Both the position numbers and the translations under genes were made by a program. 64,000 bases of DNA from Podocnemis expansa (Eukaryota; Chordata; Testudines; Podocnemididae). This document shows positions 12,120 to 23,399 of this stretch, piece after piece. Positions within the stretch are counted from its first letter, which is position 1. Every line of letters starts with the position of its first letter. The notes under the pieces are model-generated. The model searched no databases. It saw only the letters and a program-made list of their open reading frames with translations, and was not told the DNA's origin. Where the stretch lies: NCBI GenBank assembly GCA_007922195.1, contig ML682234.1, positions 90,650-154,649 of the forward strand. The letters are read 5' to 3'.

Positions 12120-13304
12120 GACAAGGTACTTAGGGTTGATCTTCACTAAGACTTACATTGGTAAACCTATGTCAATCAACTGTTATAGTGACTGACCACC
12201 TGGTGTAGACAGTGCTATGTTAATGTGTGGGTATTGTTAGATAAACAAAAAGGTTGTCCCAGAGGGGGATTGAGTTGAATATTACCCTTTATTGTCTGCT
12301 TGTTCTTCTCAATGTCTAGAGTGAGCCAGTAGGACTGCCTTGCAATTCTTTTATCCAAAACAGTATGGAAATAGATACATGAGTGACAGCTTTTCATGTA
12401 CCCTTATACGGGGACATTAACACCTATACGAGGAATATTGATGATAATATGGTGCATATAATTATCCCTGCCCAAGTTTAGTGTTCACAGGTTTTGCATA
12501 TATTGCACAGATGTTTTACCTTCAAATTATTTTCTACAACAGAAATTACTTCACATCCTTAACAAGCAGGGAGGAGAGGTAAGAAAAGAAATAAGCAATT
12601 TTCCCATCCAGAACCTTAGGTAAGAGGGGAAGATAGAGAGAAAAAGGAAGATAGCATAACTTTTAACTAGAATCTTATTCACAGGATAGCAAGGCTTGCC
12701 CATAGTAACCATCATTCAGGCCAGATGCTCAATTTAACTCCTTCCTACAGGTATCTCCCATCAATATAGCTCCACCTCCTAAGGAGGTGGAATATCTACA
12801 CTGACAGGTGATGCTTTTCTGCCTGCTTTGGTGGTGTCTTCACTAAGGCTATGTCTACACTACCAAATTAGTTTGGACTAAGATTTAGTTCAAACTAATT
12901 TGAACCCTGTCTCTACTAGGCTTTGCTTAGTTCGAACTAGTTAGTTCAGCTGCTTAGTCCGAACTAACTGCTTAGTTCAAACTAATTTGCATTTTTAGCT
13001 TGAATTAGCCCAAAGGAAACAGACTAGTTCAAACTACATAAGTTCAAACTAATGGTTAGTTTCAACTAACTTTTAGTTTGAACTAGCCACACTTTTTTAG
13101 TTTGAACTAAAAAGTTAGTTCAAACTAAAAAATGCATGACTAGTTTGAACTAAAAAGTTTGTTCAAACTAAAAAACTGTGCTTAGTTCAAACTAACTTCA
13201 AACTACTTAGTTCAGGCTAAGAAAGTCCAAAGTAAGGTTTTGGGTGTAGACATAGCTTAAGTGTTATAGCAGTGCAGCTGCTCCATAAAAGTATAGACAA
13301 GCAC
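12120..13304. repeat. MITE-like non-autonomous DNA element(s), composite
   Basis: Contains TTGATCTTCACTAAG (12134), a short palindrome TCCACCTCCT/AGGAGGTGGA around 12774-12794 and GTCTTCACTAA (12836), and ends near AAGTATAGACAAGC (13289-13302). It appears to be one or more MITEs of another family, split by the Harbinger MITE at 12847-13257. The family and exact ends are uncertain. Confidence 0.4.
12847..13257. mobile_element. Harbinger-type MITE, TAGTTCGAACTA subfamily, 411 bp
   Basis: Termini GGCTATGTCTACAC and GTGTAGACATAGCT with a perfect 3-bp duplication TAA (12844-12846, 13258-13260). The interior is a dense array of TTAGTTCRAACTAA palindromes, with no coding sequence. The host sequence rejoins cleanly as CACTAA-GTGTTATAG. 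Confidence 0.9.
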
Positions 13305-15029
13305 TTAGACTCATTTTGTCAGTCTGTAAAAATGGGGCTAAGAGACTTTTATCTTTTGGAAGCATTGTGAGAGAACACCCTCCTGGGTCAGGAATGAAGA
13401 CAGTTGGCAAAATATAGGCTTGAAAATGCAAGGTGTATCCCCCAATGCTGTACTTGGTTTTCAATAATACATTACTATATTCTCTTAGCTTTTTGCTGTC
13501 ACAGATTGTTCAGTGACCAAGGCTTAATATTTGTATGTAGAAGTGCCAGGTTCTAGTCCACCCCTTCTACTGACTTTATGGCTTCTTCCTTTTGCCTTTC
13601 TCTGGATCATTTTCTTTGTCTCAGAACCAGAGACACTGATTGATCCTTAATCCTAAAGCACCTTCTGATATTTAGATAAAAGGTGCTGTGAATCCAGTCT
13701 CTTTAAAAACATGCTAGAATGACCTCTGATCAAGCATCAGAATTTCCACCCTAAAGGAAATTCCAGTATTTCAACATTTTTAAACAAAATTAAGACAGAG
13801 AAAAATCAAATTAGCAAAATTTCTTATAGAATGAAGAGTTCTGAAAATTCTGAATTAAAATGTCAAATTATTTAATTTTAATTGGTGTTAACATTAAACT
13901 GCATTTTTCTAGACTGTCATTTCAGCTCATTGAAGCAAGTATATCATAGTAGTTTATTGATCTTTTGGGATGTGATTGCTAAATTATGCCATTGAAGACA
14001 AAATCAAATCAAATCAAATCATATTGGTCTGGATTCTATGAATGATCAGAATAATTGCACAGATACATCACAAATACACCTGTGATTTGAGCTGCTCTGG
14101 AGTAAGTGCCCTGAATGGGAATGACCAAGTAAGAGGTAGAGACTTTGGGAAGGATTTTGTGATTTAAGTCTTTTGAATCAGTGATAAGGCTATCTGGGAA
14201 GAATCAGCAGGAAACATAAAATATATCCCCTAGTTTGTCCTTGATCTTTCAGTAAATCTAGCATCGCATTCTTTAAGCTTCTTGCTTTTGTAGTTTGGTT
14301 TGGTCAGTCATATAGCTTAGCAGTTCTAGGAAGAACTCCTAGGTTCTCTGATGCCTTCCCATTTCCTCTACTTACTCGGTGTCTTTTTCCTTTCCTTCCT
14401 ATCCATCAATTCCTCCACCTCAAAACCTGAGAGATTGGCCAATGCATGGCTCTAAAGTGCTGTGTGGTCTACAGATTAAAAATGCTGTCGAGCCCACCAT
14501 TCAACAAATGCTAAAATTCTCTCTAAATCACTAGGAGAACTGGCTGACTATTGCAGAAGAAATTGTAATATTTCAAAATCTGTCTTCATCTTCAGAAACC
14601 ATCAACATTTTTCATGGAATATAAAGGTCTGAAAAACATTCATTCTAAAATGTCAGAACATTATATTTTGAGTGGGTTTGACATTAAACATATTTGTCTG
14701 AGCTCATGCCTCATGGGATTTGTAGTTCAGGTATCTCATCTCCCTGTTCTTTTTTATGGGCCAGGGTCCCTGCTGGGGCTACATCTCCCATGATGTACTA
14801 AAGTCCCAGGACTTACATGATGAGGTCCAGCAGTATTCATTTTTTCTGGAAACTTCTTTGTGCCCTGAAGAACAATTTCAGTGGAGAACTTCTTATGATC
14901 TCTAGTGTATGTGTTTGTGTGGTTTTAATGTAGTCATTGTTAATGTTAATATTTTTTTCTTCTTTACAGGCAATTTTCATTTGTACAGTTAATTAGGTAT
15001 ATACTTAAATTGGGATGATAGGAGAGTTG
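13305..15029. other. Non-coding, partly duplicated
   Basis: No gene is seen. 13510-13700 aligns by eye with 35385-35550 of block B. 14002-14024 is a short (AAATC)n repeat. The rest is unassigned. Confidence 0.55.
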
Positions 15030-15890
15030 TTCCCTCCCCCCATCTTCAGACTAAACAAACACAGTGTTTTCAATTATCCCTCATAGGTTATGTTTTGTAG
15101 ATCTTTAATGACTGATTTAATTTGTTGCACTTCTCTGGTTTCTTATAGTTCATCCACATCTTTTTCTGATATGTGGAGCCCAGAACTGTACAAAGTACTC
15201 CATTTGTGGTCTAATCAATGCAGAGTAGAGCAGAGGAATTATTTATCAGGTCTGGCTTACAATACTCTTGCTTAAACATCCCAGAATGATGTTTGCTTTT
15301 TAAACAATCGTCTTACACTGTTGACTCATATTTAGCTTATGAACCACTATGACTCCTAGTTCTCTTTCTGCAATAATGCTTTCCCAGGGAGTCATTTCTT
15401 GGTTTGTAGGTGTGTATCAGATTGTTCCTTCCTTATTGAATTTCATCCTATTTACTTCAGACCATTTCTCCAGTTTGTCCAGATCATTTTGCAGTTTAAT
15501 TGCATCCCCCAAGCAACTCCTCCCCAGTTGGTATCATTCACAGACTTCATAAATTTACTTTCTGTGCCATTATCTGAAACATTAATGAAGATATTGGATG
15601 GAAGTGGGCCTGGAACTGACCCCTGCAGGACTCCACTTGGTGTGCTCCTCCAATTTGACTGTGAACCATGGATAACTACATTGTGGGAACTCTCTTGTGT
15701 CCTTTCAGAACAAACTGTATCCCTTTATCCTGGTAGCTGCCCACCAAGTCTGTGATGCCAGTTATGTCATGGTATATGAAAAAGAATTATGACTTCCAGT
15801 TTAGCTATCCTGTTTGCTCCCCTTACTCCTTTTAACTGATACAGGCATCAAAGATATTTTGCAAACTTCCCTGTTGCTTTTCTTCTTGCT
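15030..15890 (-). mobile_element. CR1 LINE fragment, reverse orientation
   Basis: Reads as CR1 3' UTR and ORF2 on the minus strand. The string CAGACCATTTCTCCAGTTTG at 15459 parallels AAGATCATTTCACCAGTTTG at 5134 in the 4.3-6.1 kb copy. No intact frame remains. Confidence 0.65.
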
Positions 15891-16406
15891 TTATTAATGC
15901 AATTCCCCTTCCTAGTCCCTTCTCCAGAAATTAGCCCATTAACTTGGTCATTATTACTTGGCAGTAGATGCCCATTGGCTAGTCCGTCCCACATAGAATT
16001 GAGTTTAAAGCTCCCTTATCCAAAGATCTTCCCAATATTTGATATATCCTTCCATCCTCCTTCTCATTTCAGAAGTAGTTTGGTTGAAGTTACTATGGAA
16101 GCTACTCCTACACTGCCCACTTTGATATCACCTGACACACCTAGGGAGGACAGATAACAACATCCCAGAGTTTAGATTCTGTGTTGTATTCCAGAGTTTT
16201 AGCCTTAAAGTTCAGTGAAGACCCATCAACAGTCTGTCTAGACTGTCTCGTGATTTGATCCCCTCCATAAATATATACAGTTCACTTATGAAGCCAGCTA
16301 AGTTTTTTGCCTCCACAGCTCCCCCTGAAAGGCTATTCCAAAACTTTACTTTTCTGATGGTTAGGAACCTACATCTAATTTTAAGTCTAGACTTTCTGAT
16401 GGCCAG

Positions 16407-17388
16407 GGTCATGGTGTGCACATCTGTGCTCCCTGGGTTATGATCTACATGATTTTCTTGTTCACTTATACACTGGAATTGTATGATTTGTTGCCAATTA
16501 CACAGTGCAATATTTCTTTATGGCTCATAACCTATTCTGTCATGTTTCTTACAGCTTCATGCATGCATTCAGATGTTGAGCATATTTAGCGTGGCTCAAG
16601 GCATAGAGTGATCCACAGAGCTCTCCGAGCAGCAGTGAGCCTGAAAGAGAGAAAGGTATGCTAATAGAAGTGTCTGTGAAGAAACAAAGGGGTCATCTCA
16701 GCCCTGTAAACAAGGGGCCAAGGTGTTAGAAAACAAAGACAGAGACCTGAAAGATTTTAGGGGCTTCTGGCCTGGGACTCGCTACCTGGAAACAACTTTG
16801 AGCAAGATCTGGGCTTCAGGCAGAGACTGGCTGTGCAAACACCTAACAGCCAAACACCTTGAGCACAAACCTGTTTGGACTGTGAGGTTAGTTTAACTAG
16901 AAACATTAGGTTATCATGCATATTTTACCTTTTATTTTCTTGTGGTCTCTCCTGACTCATTTATATTGGGATTCTGCCCTGATTGGCCAGATCTCACTTA
17001 GAATTATAATCCTATGAATAAACTTGTAGTTGTTTTCTCTAAAGCTGTGTGATCTTTAGAGGGTGTGAATGAAGAAGGTTGGGCACAATCCATTTCTTTG
17101 TCAAATGGACATATGTGAGTGAGTGGTGATTGGGAGTGGGTCCCAATCTCTGTAGACAGTGGCTCCTTGTGTAGTAACTGGGGCCGGGGGTGCTTGCTGG
17201 GGGACTGTCTCTCAAGTAGCCAAAGGCCAGATACCTACTGCTTTGGACCGATTGTATGCCAGAGGCCAGAGTTGACTGACTCAGGAGTGAGTGGTCACTT
17301 GGCAAAGCGGGGTGAATTGGGGTACAGGAGTGGGAACTGGGAGGTCACAGCAGCACAATGGACCGGATCTGGGGAGTGGTCTGTCACA
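16407..17388 (+). mobile_element. Candidate solo LTR, 982 bp, 5-bp TSD
   Basis: An insertion bounded by GCCAG at 16402-16406 and 17389-17393. The right end is TGTCACA. The left end, GGTCATGG, may be a mutated TGTCA-type end. A polyadenylation signal AATAAA lies at 17017-17022. No internal retroviral coding is present, so it fits a solo LTR. The retrovirus family is unknown. Confidence 0.5.
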
Positions 17389-17532
17389 GCCAGTTTATAT
17401 CCATTTGTTCTTGTCTCCCCGTTGGGGCTGAAATTAAATAATTCCTCTCCCTCCATGGTATTTTTCTTTCCTTTAGAAAGTGATGTCTTCATACAGCTTT
17501 CTTTTGGTTAGGCTGAAGAAGCCAAGCTCTTT

Positions 17533-18893
17533 GGGTATGTCCACACTGGAGCCGTAGGTCAACTTAATCTTTCTTAAGTCAACCTAAGGAAAGCTCCTTC
17601 CACACTGAGAATTTATTTACTCAACTTAAATAGTTCTGTGACTCGGGCCTCCTGGGATAACCTTCTGAATGTGCCAAAATCAGGGACAGCTGCAAAACAA
17701 AGGACCAAACCCCTAAACCACTGATGGGTGGTACTTAAACCAGTCTCCCAGTCAGTAACAAAACATGGTTCTGATTTCCCACTCTAGTCATCACAAAGCA
17801 TAGAAAAACAGAAATAGCCTCCTTTATGCACATCAGCTCCTATGGTACCCCTTAGCCACTGGGTATCTCAAAGAAATAGGTTCTTCTGACCCCAAAGAGC
17901 CAGCCACATCACCCAGAACAATATTGGCTTGGATCTTACCCAAAATACCATGTTGCCAGCCAATCCTTTAGTAATTACAACTAAAGGTTTAATATAAAAA
18001 GAAAACAATCAAAACACGAAAGATGTTAAAGGGTCAAAGTGGAACACATACATACAAATAGTTTACAGTCCATAGAAAACAAATCCTTGAAGATCCTGTT
18101 GTTTGCAGATTAGTGCCACTCCTCTGGTGTGCAACAAGCAGAAGTAGCAGCTGGGTGGGTCTCAGTCCTTTGTTCAGTCCCAGGAGAATAGTTCCAGAGG
18201 AGGGTGTTGGTTGCAGACAGACTGAAGACTAAAGACAAAATGGGGATGGGTTCCCTGATTTTTATCACAGGGTCCTTGCCAGATCAAAGTGGAGTTGGGA
18301 CACATAGTCAGTCTGGGTAACTGGCCGAACAGGTTTCTTCCTGGGCCCACTGCAGCTGGGAGGGGGCCATCAAGAGGAACAATAGTTTTGTAGATACCCA
18401 GGCTGGGATTGCCTTAAGAACAAAGCATATGGAACACACATAAAAACTAATAGACTTCTAATTTCTAATACAGGCTTGATACCTACATATAAACAATACA
18501 ATCATTATTAGCAGATCACAGCTTTTCTATTGACACCAAACATGGTATATCACATGTGGATTATTGCAAATATGAAATATTAATATGAAAGATAACCATA
18601 ACCAGTCCCCTAGACCCAGACAACATCACAGCTTCCTTTAGTCGACTTAATAACTCCTCCTCTTAAGGCTGACTTTATGCTTGAGTCAACCTTATTAAGT
18701 CAATGTAAGCCAGTGTAGATGGGGCATAGCCCTTAAGTCAACTTAATAAGGTCAGCTTAAGCATTAAGTCAACCTAGCAGCTGCCAATGTGGACATGAGC
18801 AGTCTACAGGAGTTTTGAATGTGGACACTTTAAGTTGACTTAAAGCTGACCTTGTTAAGTTGACTTAACAGAGCCTCCAGTATAGACATACCC
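17533..18893. mobile_element. Harbinger-type MITE, AAGTCGACTT subfamily, interrupted
   Basis: Termini GGGTATGTCCACAC and TATAGACATACCC with TTT duplication on both sides (17530-17532, 18894-18896). The MITE itself is only about 370 bp of TTAAGTCGACTTAA-type palindromes. The remaining ~990 bp are a nested LTR-like insertion at 17637-18630. Confidence 0.8.
17637..18630. mobile_element. Candidate solo LTR nested in a MITE, 994 bp
   Basis: It begins TGTGACTCGG and ends CAACATCACA, so the ends form the inverted repeat TGTGA/TCACA expected of an LTR. Flanking pentamers AGTTC and GCTTC could be a decayed 5-bp duplication (two mismatches). No coding domain is seen. Confidence 0.5.
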
Positions 18894-18965
18894 TTTCAGT
18901 CTCCTTAAGGCAGATTTTCCATTCTTCAATCATACTAACAGCCCTTCTCTTCTCTTTGAATTTTA

Positions 18966-19576
18966 AGATCTGCTGTATACAGAAAAGCTAAATTGACCTA
19001 GTTAGGTAGATCAGGGCTGTGAAAAATTTCCAATCCTGTGTGACATTGTTAGATCAGTTTAAACTGCCAACACAGATGCAGTTAGATTGATTAAGGAATA
19101 CTGTTCACCTATGTAAAGCTTCTTGAAGAGGTGCATTTAATACAGCAGCGGAAAACCCCTTCTGTTTCTCTTGGTAACTGTCTGTGCTAAATGGCCGCAG
19201 CAGCGAAGCTGAGGGCTGTGGCTACTGTAAGCTGCTGGAATGCATGCAATACAGCCATCCCTAAGGACTTATCTTCACTGATGACCATCAAATCGATCTT
19301 CCAAATCAACTGATTGGGTCTATGAGAACGCATTCAGCTGATCAGGAAGCCAACACCATAAGAGGTCCTCCGCAGAACAAGTAGTGCTGAGTCAGTGAGA
19401 AAGGCTTTCCCTCTGAATCAGACTATTGAAAACACTCTGGTACATAGGCAGTAGACAACTGGAGGGAGATACGGAAGGTTTTTTTTTTTTTTTTTTTTTT
19501 AATTTACTACTTTGCATATCTCCCTTGAATTGCTGCCTAAACCATGTGGCGGTATAGATCAGGGCTAAGTCTCACT
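18966..19576. other. Unassigned non-coding
   Basis: No gene is seen. A poly-T run of about 23 lies near 19479-19500. TTATCTTCACTGATG at 19269 resembles the start of the MITE-like sequence at 12134. Confidence 0.4.
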
Positions 19577-20768
19577 GGCTGTGTCCACGTTAAATGTTAT
19601 TTCAAAATATGTTATTTTGAAATAAAGTCCTTATTTTGAAATAAGTTAATTCAAATTAAGAAAATGTTAATTTGAATTAAGGGGAGCACTCATATCGAAA
19701 TAGCATGTCCTGAGTGTGGACATGCAATTTCGATTTAGCAGAGGGGCAGCATGGGAGGCATGGCAACATGGCCCCCTGGCAGGGCCATGTTGCTACCCAA
19801 TCCTCTGCCTGGCTCTCACCCTGGAGAGCCAAGCAGAGGAAAACAGCCCCAAGAGCAGGGATCCCCCTGCCCTGCATCCCCTGATGCTGATGGACCAGCG
19901 GGGGACAGACTCTGGGGCAGCCTGCATCCCCAGGAGCATGAGTGAGAGCTGGCTTCCTGTGCCCTGGGGCTCCGAGCCTGCAGACCCAGCAGCGCAGGTG
20001 GGAGCTGGCTCCCTGCTGCCCGAGGGGCTTGGCTGCTGCTGCCCCCGGAGTGCGGGTGAGAGCCAGGCTCCCCACACCCTAGGGCTTGGAGCCTGCAGCC
20101 CTGCTGCCTGGGCTTGGCGGGGAGCCAGTGGAGAGCTGGCTTGCCCTGCTGCCCCCCCTTGCCAGCAGCGGGGCTAGAGTGACAGGTCCCCAGTCAGCTT
20201 TCTACCTCTGCTCCGGCAAGCCCAGGTGGAGTGGTCCCCAAGCCAGCTTGCGGGGCTTGCCCGCAGCGAGCCTGGGGGGGGGCAGTCCCGAGCTGGCACC
20301 CGGCAGCTAGTGGGGCAGTGGGTGCCAGAGCCACTTGCCCCGCTGCCCAGTCTGGGGGGTGGCGGGGCCGCGGGGGCACTGCTCTCCCATGCTCTGGTCC
20401 CCGAGCCTCTGGCCGCCTGCGCACAACCAGGGGTGATGTCTGCTCCCCCAGCCCCTGCCTTCCCCAGCCTGGTCCATTTCCCTTTGAAATGGACCAGGCT
20501 GAGGAGCCTGGCAGGGGCTAGGGGAGTGGGCATCACCCCTGGATGCTTGCAGGCATCCAGGGGACAGGAGGCTGGACCTCCTTGCCAGGGTTGCCAGCTC
20601 CTGCCCCTGTGGGGGTATGAGAGCCGGCTGGACCCCCTAGACAGCGGGAGCAAGGCAGCCAGGGGACTTGAGGCTCCTTCCCCCACTTTACCCACTGCAG
20701 CCCCTGGGCTTCTCCAGCCCCCGCAGGCTGGCAGGTGCGGGAAATAAAACTCTCGTGTGGACATACCC
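19577..20768. mobile_element. Large Harbinger-type non-autonomous element, TTTCGAAA subfamily
   Basis: Termini GGCTGTGTCCACG and CGTGTGGACATACCC with ACT duplication (19574-19576, 20769-20771). The left 150 bp carry TTATTTCGAAATAA-type palindromes. The interior (about 19740-20740) is very GC-rich. Many overlapping frames are open here because of base composition. None has recognisable domains. The start of the interior (CATGGGAGGCATGGCAACATG) is shared with the elements at 35.9, 40.6 and 56.5 kb. Confidence 0.85.
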
Positions 20769-22300
20769 ACTGAAAATTATGCCACTGGAATTTGGTCCTG
20801 CCAAGGGGTGTTGCCTTACTGCAAAGCAGGTTGAAAAGCTCCTGAAATTTGCCCTGAAAATTCCACTGTCAGCTTGATGAAGGGGCAGCCAGTCCAGATT
20901 TCTGTGGCATTCTTTTCCTGTGTGCCAGGTATGATGGAGGTACTGTAGATATGCTTGGTATTTTCTCCTACCACAGGGTGTTTACCTTCTCTAACTCACA
21001 CAAATAGGGAACTCTGCCTTCGCTACCCCTGATGGGAGCTCTTCTCCCTGGCCCATACCAACAAGTTTATAAATATGGCACAGATGTCGGTTAGGGCATG
21101 AACCCCTGTTCAAATCTTTTCTCTTCCTCAGCCAAAATGTTGGGGAGAACTGAATCTAGATTTCCACATCTGATGTGAGTTCTGTAATCACTGGGCTGTT
21201 TTGCTTGCCTCACTGTCACAGGCCATGGCTTAGTTGCCTAACCCTCCTGATGCTAGGAGAAGAGTTCCCAGCTGCGGGTCACAGTCATAGATAGATGCCT
21301 CTCTGGAGCTTGGATTCCAACATGTATCTGTGTGAAAGGAACACGTATTAGGACCCATCACTCTGTTCAGCATATCACATTAGTTAGCTTAGGTGGCTCT
21401 CTGCCTAGCATTCTGCTTTTGTGGATCCAAGTCTTAAATTACAATGTCCCCCAATACATTATATAGTATGCCTAACTGCCTAGCACTGACTTCGTGCATT
21501 GCAGTGTTCTCCGAGTGACTTCCTAGGTTTCTAAAAGTCAAAGTTCATCATGCTTATCATGGGGACACTGGGTCCCCAGTGAAGCTCTAGGTCCCTACTG
21601 CTTTTCATACAATTCTACCCGCCTTATCCCCATTATGACCCTGCAGAGACTTTTGCACGTTCAGAACTTTATGCTCCCCCCCCCGCCTCCTCTCCTTTGG
21701 CAGCTCATAAAGCACAAAACTGGAAATGGAGAGAAGGATTCCTCTATTCCACCAAATGAAAAATGGTAAAGGGATGAAAGTAGCCTCAGTTCCTCCATTT
21801 TTCCTGTGGTTTGCAGGCTGTCTGCCCCTATTGGTCCCATGAACATCTTCTCTAATTTGCTCTAGATTCTTAGTGTGAGGTCTGAGCTCCCTCCAGTAAT
21901 ATATATATGTTTGCCTTCACTTGCCTATTCATTCTCAAACCAGCTCCCAAATTAAAATACTCAGTTATCTTGGGCTTGGCCTGGGAGATGTCACTCTTGC
22001 TAATAACCTTGCATGCCAGGAGTTGTTCTTCCAGCCCATCTTCTCTCATCTACAGACTTGTCTTAGAGATTCTGTACTTCCCTTTTCAATGATATTCAGA
22101 GAGTTTTCACTTTTCTGGCTCATTTTCTGCTGACATAAGACATGGTCTAGGTTCTTCTTGGTGACAAAACCCTTCCTTTTTATCTGCTTGCACTTCCAAG
22201 TACATCTGTATTTCTCCCTCTCTTCCTTCCACACTGCTTCACCAAGTTGTCTAGTCTGACTCTGCACTATGAACTCAATCTTGAGTCAGTTAATCTGAAT
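20769..22300. other. Unassigned non-coding
   Basis: No gene or recognisable repeat is seen in this 1.5-kb stretch, apart from short simple-sequence runs (CCCCCCCCG near 21677, TATATATA near 21900). Confidence 0.4.
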
Positions 22301-23301
22301 GGGTATGTCTACACTGTGTATTTAAGTTGACTTAAGGGCCCTTAAGTCGACTTAAACAAAGCACTGTCTACATTGCAGGGCAATAAAGTTGACTTTAGCA
22401 TCAGGTAAAGTTGACTTTATAACGTCCACTTATAAAGTCGACTTTACAGTTAAGTCGACTTTATTAAGTCGACCTAAGGCAATGTGGAGGGGAAGTTGCC
22501 TTAAGTCAACTTAATTGGCCTCCTAGCCACAGAAAACATGTGGGTGGGGACTGGCTAGAAGGTACAAACACAGCTGGAAGCATTCCCAGCCAAACCGCAT
22601 TTTCCCCGACTGAGCCATCATCTCCCCCGTTCTGAGCCTGACTGGGAATCATAGCCTGACCCTGGCATTTCCCCCCTTCTCAGCCTGACCCCAGCATCTC
22701 AGCCGGACCCCAGCATCTCCCCTCATCGCAGCCAGACCTCAGCATCTCAGCCGGACCGCAGCATCTCCCCACATCACAGCCGGACCTCAGCATCACAGCC
22801 CAACCTCAGCATCTGCCCGCATCATAGCCTGACTGCAGCATCTCAGCCCAACCCGGCATCTCCCTGCGCTGCAGCCCCACCCCAGCATCTTAGCTTCACC
22901 TGGCACCCCGCCGCATCGCAGCCTGACCCCAGCATCTCCCCCGTTCTTAGCCCGACCCTGCCTGTTGCCCCTGTTCTTAGCCTGCCCCACGTCTCCCCCA
23001 TTCTTAGCCCAACCCCGCATGTCTCCTCCATTCTCAGCCTGACCCTGCCTCTCTCCCCCCTTCTCTGCCCAAACCCCTTTGTCTCCTCCTTTGCCCTTCT
23101 CAGCCCAGTCCTCTGTGTCTCCCCCTTCTCTGGCAGGTACCCATAATGCACCACTCCTAGGGCGACCTAGCAGCTGCCAGTGTGGATGTGGGCAGTCTCC
23201 TGGCATTTTGAATGTGGATGTGCTAAGCTGGCTTAATAAGGTCTACTTTAAGCAGACTTTATTAAGCTGGCTTAATTGAGCCCTATAGTGTAGACATAGC
23301 C
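22301..23301. mobile_element. Harbinger-type element, AAGTCGACTT subfamily, with minisatellite core
   Basis: Termini GGGTATGTCTACAC and GTGTAGACATAGCC with AAT duplication (22298-22300, 23302-23304). Both ends carry TTAAGTCGACTT palindromes, and TTAAGGGCCCTTAA is also present. The core is a tandem repeat array rather than a gene. Confidence 0.9.
22612..23110. repeat. C-rich minisatellite inside a Harbinger element
   Basis: Tandem, diverged units of about 22-26 bp built on AGCCTGACCCCAGCATCTCC, some spaced with TCTCAGCC. Frames through it on either strand are periodic and are not genes. Confidence 0.75.
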
Positions 23302-23399
23302 AATGAAAGTATTGTTGCTCCCCTCAATAGGACAACAACATGGCATTCATGCCCCTGCAATCAGGATTCTGTTGCCATGACTCCCCTGGGACTTCCGTT

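Larger units (their letters stand above)
1400..13990. repeat. Segmental duplication block A (OR1 unit)
   Basis: Approximate extent of sequence that matches block B in the same order: OR gene, OR 5' flank, plus-strand CR1, then flanks at 10.6-11.6 kb and 13.5-13.9 kb. Spacing differs because of insertions private to each block. Private to A are the minus CR1 at 4.3-6.1 kb, the PLE at 6.9-7.7 kb, the hAT at 8.3-9.1 kb and a MITE cluster at 11.7-13.3 kb. Edges are by-eye estimates. Confidence 0.7.
16180..18965 (-). mobile_element. CR1-type fragment split by two nested insertions
   Basis: Pieces at 16180-16406, 17389-17532 and 18894-18965 read as one minus-strand CR1-type 3' region once two insertions are removed. 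The joins GATGGCCAG-TTTATATCC and CAAGCTCTTT-CAGTCTCC are clean. Confidence 0.6.

Noticed and set aside
12215..12397. A 60-codon frame
   Set aside because: No conserved feature. It lies in a MITE-like region.
19677..20877. Many long overlapping open frames on both strands in the GC-rich segment
   Set aside because: They lie within a Harbinger-type element. They are open in several frames at once because of high GC, have low-complexity Pro/Gly/Ala composition and show no domain.
22793..23206. A 137-codon periodic frame
   Set aside because: It is translation of a minisatellite. The repeats reflect the DNA repeat and not a protein repeat under selection.
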